Shown: positions 35,301 through 47,300 of the stretch, in pieces
Layout: each line of letters begins with the position of its first letter
How positions within the stretch are numbered: the first letter of the stretch is position 1
Assembly (NCBI GenBank): GCA_012845835.1
Contig: JABAKD010000017.1
Span: 1,944,001-2,008,000 of the forward strand
DNA length: 64,000 bases
Source of the DNA: Undaria pinnatifida
Lineage: Eukaryota > Sar > Phaeophyceae > Laminariales > Alariaceae
Direction of reading: 5' to 3'
Translations under genes and position numbers: made by a program
Notes under the pieces: model-generated
The model's database searches: none
The model's input: the letters and a program-made list of their open reading frames with translations, nothing else
What the model was told of the DNA's origin: nothing

Positions 35301-38300
35301 CCACCACCGCCGCCACCGCCACCGCCACCGCCACCGCCACCGCCACCACCACCACCGCCACCACCAACGGCGCCGCCTCGACCAGAGGCGGTAGAGGATG
35401 GCATCCCATTGTGCGGTTGGCGCGGGGTAGCAGTGGCGGGGGCGGTAACGGCGTTGCGCACAACTGCGGCGGCTTGGGCCTGGGTCTGCGCGAGGTCGGG
35501 GTGGGGACGAGGGGGGGGGGGCAGTTCGTGACTCTTGTGAAAACAAGAACAAGGAAAAACAATAATCAAGAACGAAAAGACGGAAAACGTAAAAAAAAAA
35601 AAAAAGGAATCCAAGAAAAAAAGAAAAAAAAAAAAAAAAAAAAAAAAACCGAACAAAACGGTCAAGAGAACAAACGCAAAACGAATAAAACAAAGAAAAC
35701 GATCACGAAAACGAACTACAACAAAATACAACAAAATACAAACCGAAAGATCATGAACGCAACTGGATCAAAAGCCTCTCGCCTTCCTCTTGCCCTTTGC
35801 TGTGGCTGACGGCATCGGAGCGGCGGAAGCCCTCAGGGCCTGCAGGCGCGCCTTGGTGTGAATCTTCGCTACCGAAGCCCACGGCACCAACGCTCCCCTA
35901 GAAAAGCACATGAAAGAAAAAGCAAACAAAAAGGACACTATCAGGTGTTTACGTATAGACTGAAGAAAATATATTCGTAGCTTATAACATCAACAACAGA
36001 ACAGGTACCCACGCTCCCCGGGATATTCCATTGAAGAAAAGGCACAAAACACACACACAATGCAAGGTATTAGGTACCAAGGTATCTCGTAATGATAGGT
36101 AGCAGGAGAGGAAACATTTGACAACAAGATTCAGCTCAAGTAGTCACGGCCCTATGCAAGCTGTGCGAGCCATCACAAAGGACAAACTGAAGAGGCAGTA
36201 CACGCGCATTCATATGGGGAAATTCATCGCGGCGCGCATCTGGAAAAGGAGACGAAACTTAATGGAGTATCTCTGCAAACGAAGATCTCCATCCTCAAAG
36301 CCGGTCGCCCCAGTGGTCTAGTGGATACCCTCGACTACTACTAGCGTTGGTCCTTGAGTTCGGACGATTCCCACCGTTGTGGTTTTCGGCGTTATTTACA
36401 AAAAAAAAAAGAAAAAAAAGGATCAACTGCTGAGAGCGCCTAGCAGCGAGGGTGTGAACAATTAGACGCGAGTCGGCGAGGGAAGAAAATGCTGAGTCCT
36501 TCTCGCGATAGAAATGATGAAAATGAAGGCACGCACCGTAGTTGGTGAGGAGGGGGAAGGAGGGCTCGCTATGTGACCCCGTATCTGAGTTACTACTGGG
36601 AGGGAACACGAGAGTAGTGCGAGGATAATAAATGAGATGTAAAACAAAAACAAAAAAAGAAAATGCTATACGTGGAGAAGACCACGGGAAAGTATGCGCA
36701 CATCTGACAGCTCATCACAGATGCCTAGGTGATGATCTAGATATTTCGAGGAAGATCTGTATGGTCCATATCATGTTGCCGGCTGGGAGCCGTACGATCT
36801 GCATGATCTAGTACATGTTTCGGGGGTTGGGTCTGTACTCTATATCGGTACATGCCCAGATCCTGCACAACATCTCATGGCGACAGCTGCAGGATTTTCT
36901 GCAGATGGTCTATGTGATCTATATGATCTGCTGTAGATCGTGATCTGTCAGACATGAGAAGAATGCCATCGCCCTTGAACTCCTTGAAACCGCGGGTGGC
37001 GGTACCAAAAAAAAAAAACAGAATAGTTTCCGACCCCTTCCCCCCTCCAACACCCAGCACCCCCCCCCTCTATCGCCAGGCCTCAACCCTACGTTACCTG
37101 TAGTTGGAGCACACCCAGTGCAGGATGCTACCTCCTACGAACTCCTCCTCAAAACCCTCTGCAGGAAGTACATTAACATGTAACATAAGCAATTTCCAAC
37201 CCCCCCCCCCCCCCTCCGTCCCTCCCCCTACGCCCCATCCTCATGTCCGCTACCTGTAGTTGGAGCAAACCCCGTGGAGGGTGCCACCGCCTATGAACTC
37301 CTCGTCGAAAACCACCTCGACGCATCCGCTGTGGCTGTGGGAGGCAACCACGGTACCCCAGATGCCGAACGGTACACCCTTCGCCAGGGTGTTCACAACC
37401 CTGAGAGGCGGAGGGTCGCAAGGGGGGCGGCCGAGGGGGGGGGGGAATTTCATTCATAGCCGTAGTATAAAGATCGTAGAGACCCTCGCACCTCTACAAT
37501 GCCGAGAAGGAGCACATCGTGTTTTCACCGACCACGCAGACATCGCGTGTACCAAGCGCGAAGCGCCGTGTGTGGGCGCGGGGAGGGGGGAGCGGGGGGG
37601 ATAACAGAAAACGGCCCCGATCGGGCAGGAGGTGGGTGATCCTCCACTCTCAATTACCTGTTTTCTCCTTGGAGGAGGCTGGGAGGGAGCGGGGGGGGGG
37701 GGGGTCAAACGAACGTCCCCGGGTCGGAAATTGTCGTTTAGGTTCGGTGTTTTCCGCCTCCGACATCTAGCAGGGTTAAGTAACAACGGCACACCAACCC
37801 AAACCACAATAATACCATCCGACAGCGAGTCTCCTACAACAAATCGCCGCAACGAATGGCGTTACGATGGGGGGAAGTGGGGCGGGGGGGGGGCACACCT
37901 GTCTCCTAGGTCCGGCCTTTCTCCCGCGGTGTCGATGGGAGCGTCGGTGTGATCGGTCACGTTGTACGGCACCAGCTGCGACGGCTCCAATCCCTGAAAA
38001 AAAACGAAAAAAAAAGAAAAGGAAAGAAAAACGTACGGCTACGTATCAGCAACAAACAAGGTATATCGTACCGCGTACCACGTAAATCGTACCGTGTATA
38101 GTACCACGTATACCATACCGTGTACCGTACCGCGAAGTGGTCCTGCAGACCGCGTACTGTGTGTCGTGTACCACGTGCGACTCGCATACCTCACCGCGCA
38201 CTGCACGCCGGGTACCGCGTACATCATGCCGTGTACCGTGTACAGCATATGCACCGCGTGCTGCCGTGCTCGATCGGTCTGTCGAAACACCGAGAACCGA

Positions 38301-41300
38301 CCCATCACCCCTCTCCCCCCCTCCTTCCATCCCAACCTCTCCCCACCACACAAAACCTCCTCCCTCCTCTACCCCCAACCCCCTCCCTACCCCATCTCTC
38401 CCTTGCCTTTCAACCACCCACCCGTAAGACACCCGCCCCCCCTCCTCAACGACCCTCTTCGTAACCTTCCCCCCCTAATGCCCGCGATGTCAGCCTGGTC
38501 GGTAAAACCGCGACATGTTCCGTAGGGATGGCAGGGTTAATAACGGTCTCAGGACTACGGCTACCCGTGAACAAGTACACCCCCCCTTCCCCTGCCCATC
38601 CCCAACTTACCCCCCCCCCCAACGCCGTTGACCCACCACCATTTGCCCCCTTCACCCCCTCCCTGTTCTTACCTTCAGTACGATTTTCTTGATCAGAGCG
38701 TTTTTGACTAGCACCGCCTGTCGCACATCCGCCCCTCTCTCCACCGCCTTCACCGCCGTTCGGGGTAGAGCCCTATTTAAAAAAAAAAAAAGAAAACAAA
38801 GGAGAAAAAAAAGGAAAAAATAAAAAATGGTGTCATGGACAGGTCACCGAAGGCACGAGAAGCGAGCGAGGGTTAGCAAAACTCAACGACAATCGACGAA
38901 AAGTGGGAAATGCTGAATGAAACCCTTCTGCGCGACGCAGACGAAGGCACCTCGGCCGCCGCCGATCAAAAAGAAGGCACGCATATTAACGACAGCAACA
39001 ACTGCCCTGCTGCGCGAATGCCTACCAGAGTAACCTCTAGCGACACCTACACAATGTTGGCGCTCTTGGACGTGCGGGGTGCTCTGTGCCGTGCCCTTGT
39101 TGCGACCCCATCGGGAGTTGATTACATCTTGATTACAGTATAGCGACCAAAAAATAAAAGACGATTCCGATACTTTCAAGCGTCTGTCAGCAGCGTGAGC
39201 GCCCACCAGTGCGAGTAGGATCATGCTCGCTGCGCCCGTCCAGTAGGAGTCTTTACACTGTTGTCATTCGGACACCATTATTTTTATTTATTTATTTTTT
39301 TGGCATCGCCAACCAGCAGAGGCCGACGCCGGGATCGTCGATTTTCGTCGTCAACTTTTCCCCGTACTATTACAAGCACGTCTCAACGGGGTTTAACGCC
39401 GCTCCCAGGTAATTCGACACTTCTGTCTTCAAATTGGTAAAGTCAATACCAGGCTTGGAAAAAAAAATGCAATCAAAAAGTGACGTCACGATACAAAACG
39501 TTCTTTTTTTTTTAGCAAAGCAAGTATAAACTACAGCGTCCCGTATACCTATTACGCCATTTTAGCTCAAACGTATTGCGAACCGTGTTTACTTCCAACA
39601 AAAACCGCTATTTTCTTTTGGCGTCTGCTAGGAATGAACCACCCTTACTGCAGCAATTAATATCTACCAAGTACACTGTTAATACAGCAATGCCGGAAGA
39701 CAGACGGTCAAAGCAAAAAACGTGCACCCGTCGATCAGGGGCGTCACACCGATCGTTCCACACTAAAATAGTTGGCGTCGTTCCACGTAAAGAATAGGAA
39801 AACTGCCGTCTAGTCCATCACGGGGGGTCAAAGCATAATTCGATGCGAGTCGACGAGGGGAGAAATAACTGAAATCCTCCCGCGATAAAAACGAAGGCAT
39901 ATACCGTAGTGGGGAGGAACAAGAAGAGCCCACGTAGACACCCCGGATCTGAGCTTACGCCTACGGAGGGAGGAGGCAGGAAAAGCGCGAGGGAGACTAC
40001 AGAAGGGATGAGCAGAAAACGGGAAAAAAAAAACAGAACAAAATGTCGTCTCCTGGCATACTTTCTAAATGCCGGTAGCTCACTTGGTCGTGAGGGGCAC
40101 CCTGTGCAGTGCTGCCGTCTCTAGCCCGGCCAGCCACTTCGAAATCTCCTCCATCTTCGCCTTTCCTCCGTGCCCCAGCAAAGCCTATTCCATCGCCAAT
40201 TTCCGAGTAAGACATATAGACCGTTTCGTTGGTTTTGTAGGGGAATTCCAGCAGGCGTAAGGCACGGGGGAGACCGGCGGGTGGGAAAGGGGGGAGAGGG
40301 GGTACTCATTTATTGCTTGTCACTCGACCATCTACCACGCATCCCTTTTCAAGTTGGATTTGTTTTCAGGGTTTTTCACGGACCATGACCCGACCCGCGG
40401 ATCATGCCAGGCAGGAAGTTCTCAAAATCCCGCGGGTCGAGTGGAATCGGGCCAGGTAGTGTCGGAAATATTACGGGAGGGGTCGGGTCGGGTCATACGG
40501 TTTTTAAACCTCGCGGGTCGGGACGGGTCACCCCGACTCGACCTGAACCGTGAAAGGCCTTGATTTTTTTTCTGTGAAAAACATATCACGTTCCATACGT
40601 TTCTTTCTGTGTAGCAAATCGTAACGATGCCACCTTCTTGAGATCGCCGTTACCTCCCGTTCTCGTAAGGTCGGGACGCGAAAACGGTCCATCCCGTCCT
40701 CTGCCTCGCCCCCCCTCTCCACGCACGAACAGAAAGCAAAGGACAGGTCAGGTCATCAAAAATCCTCGCAAAAAAACGCTGCGTCGGTCCTTTTCCATTC
40801 GATCTCCCTCTTCTTGCGATATCGTTACTGTGCCCAGAAATTATCTCGATCGAGGAAACATTTACATGATGTTGAGGACGCCGTAGAGTTAATCGCTGCC
40901 GCCGCTGCTGCAGTCTGACCACTCGCAAACCGTCGCCCCGCCTCGCGTGAGACGCGTCATCGCCCGCGGTGCTGCGCGGGGTGTTCGTTCGAGATCTCGA
41001 ACCCCTTCGTCTCCATCAACCTCACAAGGCAAAAGACGATGTCGACCTTCCGAGCCCTCAACATCCAAACACGATCGATCACCACGCATCAAAAAATACC
41101 AGTAGTTCGCCAGGCACCTTCACGCCCGCAAAAAACACCCGTTATTTTGTGTGCGTACAACCCGCGGCGTTATAAATCTAGCTCAAAATTCCCCACCGAC
41201 CAATGGTACGGTAGGATGGTACGGTAGGACGGTACGGTAAGATGGTACGGTAAGATGGTACTGTAGGATGGTACGGTATGATTGTACGGTAAGATGGTAC

Positions 41301-44300
41301 GGAAAGATGGTACGGTATGATGGTACGGTAGGACGGTACAGTAGGACGGTACGGTAAGATGGTACGGTAGGATGGTACGGTAGGACGGTACGGTAAGATG
41401 GTACGGTAAGATGGTACGGTAGGATGGTACGGTAGGATTGTACGGTAAGATGGTACGGAAAGATGGTACGGTAGGATGGTACGGTAGGATGGTACGGTAA
41501 GATGGTACGGTAAGATGGTACGGTAGGATGGTACGGTAGGATTGTACGGTAAGATGGTACGGAAAGATGGTACGGTAGGATGGTACGGTAGGATGGTACA
41601 GTAGGAGGGTACGGTAAGATGGTACGGTAGGATGGTACGGTAGGATGGTACGGCAGGGGGGGGGGGGGGGTCCATTTATTAGGGACCTTTTTTTTCGGTG
41701 GCCCGGTGTCACTCGCGCGAATGACCCCCCCGTTCTTTGGGGTCACAGGCTTTCTTTCGAGTGCTGCTGTTCAACATTCTCGACATCAATACGGAAAAGG
41801 GATGGTTAGCTACGCTGCACCAAAAAAATCGCCGAACGTCTTTTTATCGGTCAGGTACAGAGCCACTCGCGCGACTGGTGGAAACACGGTAGCGAAAATT
41901 GAGGATACCTCACTAGCGTGGCCTTGCTTTTTTTGGGTCCTCCTTTAGCAGTGGCTCGGGAGTCACTCGCGCGAACGACCCCCCTGTTCTTTGGGGTCAC
42001 AGGCTTTCTTTCGAGTGCTGCTGTTTAATATTCTCGACATCGATACGGGAAAGGGATGGTTAGCTACGCTGCACCAAACAAAAACGCCGAACGTGTTGTT
42101 GTCCGAGTGAGGTACAGAGCCACTCGCGCGACTGGTGGAAACACGGCAGTGAAGAATGGGGGTGTTGTACTGCCCATCTACAGTAAGAATAACAACACCA
42201 ACCATTATAGTGGATAAAAACAATATATATATATATATTATAAAAAATGAAAATACACTCCAGCTGTGAGATCGAAGATTTCGTCGAAACTCATCTTTGC
42301 AAGCTGTGTGTGATACTCCGATCGCGCGTATTACGAGTTGTGTGTCCTCATTAAGGATATAGGTCGGCGACTCCCCTTACAACTACAGTGTAGCTATCAG
42401 TATATATATTAAACAAAATAATAGGACCCTCCCACCAAGACAAAAATTCACCCACATAGTACATTACAACTATCAACACCAACAACGCAGCTTGCAAGGA
42501 TGACTAGTGACCCTAAATTCGTCGAACTCACAGCCGACGTCATTTAAATATAATTATAAAATACCCAAAGTGTTCGTTTTGGCTTGTTCAAGTACTCGAG
42601 CTCCTCCGGCACTTTCATGGCGACAAAAAAATCGTGACCACAGCAGTCTCTCGGTGCAACTGGTAAACTTCCGTTCCTCTCTCGGGGCCTCGCCCCCGGG
42701 GAGGAAACGCCTCGGCTTTGCACCCCGATTATTCGACCGCCAAGGCTACAGGCACGCGGCTCCCGCGGGACCGCGGCCACCGGCCGAGCCCACGGAGTCG
42801 CGGCCTCCCGCGACCGGACCCCGGCGGAGTTCCGACTTTTCGTACAAGATACTACAGTGAGCAAACGGTTGTCGAATGCTACGTTGTTACCCGCCGAGGA
42901 CAAAATCCTACTTACGAGTCGTTTTACGGTAGCCCCCCCGATTTTTTTTTCAAACGAAACCGCCGGTTTTCAAACCATCTCCCAGCCGCATCTCCTGAAA
43001 TACTGTGCCCCTTGCCAGTCCGACGTCATCGTTCAATATACTCCTTTGCAAACAAAGAAAATAGTTGCAGACATTGTCTTCATGGCGTCCTTCTTCGAGT
43101 CGAGCAGCCATGAAAACGTTCGGTAGAGAAAATCGCCGGTTTATGGGGGGCGCTATCGTAGAATCAGTCTCATGTTGGTGTCTTCAATACATACGACGGC
43201 GTTCCGTCCGACTCACGTCAGCCTCCAAGAACCGGTCTCCGCCGCACCGCGCAAGGCCATGGAACAGCTGCGGGAAGGCTCGAGCGTACCGGGCAATCAG
43301 TCGCACCGCATCCGCAGAATACTCCCATGACGACGCCTGGAACGGGGGTAAACAGACGGACGGCAGCAACGCGAGGAACAAGGTTTCGTGTGCAAATTTT
43401 TTTTTGGTGCATGAATTTGTTTTATAAATCTCAGATGCTGTACTAGCTGTTATAATACAGCAGTACGCTGTCCGGTCTTTTTCTCGCGTCAAGAACACAT
43501 GGTAAATGAAGGCTACTGAATGAATCCGCCGAATACATCCCACGACGATGCCTGGAACCAGTCCAAACAGCACTCGCCCGGTACTTGGGGTTTACAAGCT
43601 TTCCCAAAGAGTCTAGCTCCTTTCTTCATGAGGAGGCCGCAGACACCCCCAGTAACACGCGTGCCCGAAGGGAGCATCACACACATCCTGCAAAAACACT
43701 TGAGTTTTCGACGGTATCCTCGATCTCGCAATGTATTCAAATTTGGAACAAACCGTCTTCCCCTCTCCGCACCCTCCAGCAGGGCATAGGAACCCCCGGT
43801 AACGCGCGCCATCGGAGTATCGCACACATCTTACAAAAGCATGGGAGTTTCGAGTCATCCTACTGTAAGGGTTGCAGTTGTTGGATTAACTAAAAATGTA
43901 GGACTAGCGCACAGAAATGTTGGTCGGGGTTTGCGAGAACGAATGTCTTCGAAGCCATGCTTCCGGTGACATTATTGATTGTTGAGTCCCTCATCCTAGC
44001 AGCTCGGAAAATTCTTAGAATATTCTGCTGCACCCCTATCGTGAGATCATTGATTACTGAGTTCCTCAAGCTAGGAGCTCGGAAAAATCTTGGAATCTTC
44101 TGCTGCACCCCTATCGCGAGATCATTGATTACTGAGTTTCTCATGCTAGGAGCTCCGGAAATTCTTAGAAACTTCTTCTGCACCCCTCTCGTGAGATTGT
44201 TGATTACCGAGTCCCTCATCATAGCAGCTCGGAAAATTCTTAGAATCTTCTGCTGCACCCCTATCGCGAGATCATTGATTATTGAGCCTCTTATGCTAGG

Positions 44301-47300
44301 AGAACCGAAAGTTCTTTAATCTTCTGCTGCACCCCTATCGTGAGATTATTGATTGCTGAGTCCCTCATCCTAGCAGCTCGGAAAATTCTTAGAATCTTCT
44401 GCACCCCTATCGGGCGATTATTAATTGCTGAGTTCCTCATGATAGCAGCTCGGAAAATTCTTAGAATCTTATGCTGCACCCCGACCGGAAGATTATTGAT
44501 TACTAAGTTCCACAAGCTAGGAGCTCCGAAAATTCTTAGAATCTTCTGCTGCACCCCTATCGCGAAATCCTTGATTATTGAGTCCCTCAACCTAGCAGCT
44601 CGGAAAATTCTTAGAATCTTCTGCTGCACCCCTATCGCGAGATCATTGATTATTGAGTTCCTCATTCTAGGAGCTCCCAAAATTCTTAGAATCTTCTGCT
44701 GCACTCCTATCGTGAGATTATTGATTGCTGAGTCCCTCATCCTAGCAGCTCGGAAAATTCTTAGAATCTTCTGCTGCACCCCTATCGGGAGATTATTGAT
44801 TGCTGAGTTCCTCATGCTAGCAGCTCGGAAAATTCTTAGAATCTTATGCTGCACCCCGATCGGGAGATTATTTATTACTAAGTTCCTCGTGCTAGAAGCT
44901 CCGAAAACTCTTAGAATCTTCTGATGCGCCCCTATCGTGTGAGATTATTGATTACTGAGTTCCTCAAACTAGAAGCTCCGAAAACTCTTAGACTCTTCTG
45001 ATGCGCCCCTATCGTGAGATTATTGAGTACTGAGTTCCTCGTGCTAGGAGCTGCGAAAATTCTTAGAATCTACTGCATGCACCCCTATCGTGAGATTATT
45101 GATTACTGAATTCCTCGTGCTAGGAACTCGGAAAATTCTTAGAATCTTCTGATGCACCCCTACCCTGTCATGATGATTTCGACGATATCGTCGACCTCAA
45201 AGCTTTTCATTGGTCATATTTTGAACTCAAAAGAATCTAGTCCCCTATCGTACCACGCGTCTCAGTTCCCCCTCCCCCTTGCCCACCTCGTTATCCTCGA
45301 TCTCGGAAGCGGAGCCCACCACCTTGACAGTGTCCGAGCTCGTCCACGCCGCGGGCTTTCGGAGAACGCACCTGGACAGGAAAACAAACATTGCCCACAA
45401 GGAAAACGAATAGTTCCGCTTGGAAAACTTACAGTAAGGCGGTATCCCTACATAAGGCGGTATCCCGATTATAAGGCGGTATAAATCGCTTAGCGCCACC
45501 GAGGATTTGCACCCGTGACCTGGAATGAATAAGGCGGTTTCCTCCAATAACGCGGTATCCCCATATAAGGCGGTATCCCAATATAACGCGGTCTACATCG
45601 CTTGGCGCCACCGAGGATTTGCACTCGTGACCTGGAACAAATATGGCAGTTTCCCCCATATGAGGCGGTATCCCCATATAAGGCGGTCTAAATCGCTTGG
45701 CGCCACCGAGGATTCGCACTCATAACCTGGAATAGACTAGCTTGAACGGTAGGCCTATCGCTTTTCAAGGGAAGGAAGGTCGCTCCGCCCGTGCGCTCTG
45801 CTGTACTCTCAGGGCTATGCACGTGAGACGCCTGAAGCCTCGAGAGTGACACTCCACTTCCTCTTGCGCCCGATCCTAAACGCCCGTCCCTCGATAGGAC
45901 GCCCCAGTATCCAGTAGCTATTTCATTCGTCGGTTTATAACAAAACTGACATGGCGAAGAAACGCGTTACCAATCCAACACTTGGTCATCCACGACAAGT
46001 ATTACAATACAAATTGTCACGCCATAATAGGCTTTGACTCACGAAAACTTACCGGAAACAGACGACCGATGTATTGCGCAGCTCGCAAAGATGAGCATCG
46101 ACCCTTTGTCGAACTCACAGCTGACTATGTTAAATAGAAAAAATAATGAACACCTTATTGAGTTCCCCCCTTAAGGCGGTAATATAGCTTTCGGCACACC
46201 ATCGCCTTACCCGAGCCCCCTACCGCATGCTTGCCGCGCGAAAAATAAAAAAACAGCAAAGTTTTTGCGGGACACCAAGCTCGGCTGGGGTAAGAGAAGC
46301 GTAGAAAAACATGCTAAGAAGAGCATCGATATACTAGGAATAGTATTAATTGAAACCGTCGAGCGTCACAATCCAAGGCCATAGCAACCCCTAAAGGAAA
46401 AAACAGCCAAAAACAACTATTAGAAAAAATACTTTTCCCTACCATTTGTTTTTTCGTTTTTTTCCAACCTAACTTTTTCGTGGGCGGGTTGGCTGGCATT
46501 GGGTCATCAAGTTCCATACAAGTTACGGTGGGCGGGTCATTGGCGAGGTATTAGTCGATTCTCAGCGGCTCAGAGGGACTCGAGCGAGTGCCTGCGCGAG
46601 TGCCTGCCCTGCTTATCTTCCGCCGTAGATTTTAGCGTTTTTCGACTGGCGACATCACCGCCAGGGAGTTGGTGTTGCGCTCCACCAACGAAACACATCA
46701 AATGTCAGAGCTACTCCTGCGAGTGGCCCAAACTCCACCGTGAACAGAGGGGTATCCCCTGCATCGTAGCCTGTTGTTCGTCGGTTTCAATACCAGCAGT
46801 ACATGTTTTCCAACCGTAGCATAATTTGTAAATCGCAAAATACCCTACTGGGCAAAGCAAAAACAAGCATTGACCGAACGTGAAACACCAAATGCGTGAA
46901 TGAAGACAATTATTGCGCCAAAGAAAAAAAAAGAAAAAGGCTGGGGAAGGTAAACAGCGATTGATTGCTCTATTACACCTCCACTGCCACTATGCAAATC
47001 ACCCCCCACACACACCACGGTGCCGAAGCCCGCCTGACAAGCGACTCTTACAGGATGAAGGCCACCCTTCACGCGACTCTCGCCGAGCACCTGACGGCGT
47101 CCTGCGCTTGATGCACGCGTTGTCATTCTGGCCCATGAAACCCGACGTGCTCCGTGCCGGCATAGTAGCGATGCCAAGGTTTTGTGGCCATACCACTACG
47201 GCCGTGCAATAAAAAACTACGACCCCCCCCCCCTCCAACCCTAACTCTCCCCCTCCAGCCCCCCCCTTGTTTGTAATACACGAGCGAGAGTGCACCCAAT

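Noticed and set aside
41170-41746. Three overlapping frames reading TVPSYRTILPY repeats
   Set aside because: All three minus frames are open because of the 13-bp unit; no gene signal and located inside an XRN1 intron.
43890-44924. Leu/Ile-rich frames on both strands (RKILRIFCCTP; KILRIFRAA)
   Set aside because: Translations of the 75-bp tandem repeat; equally long on both strands.
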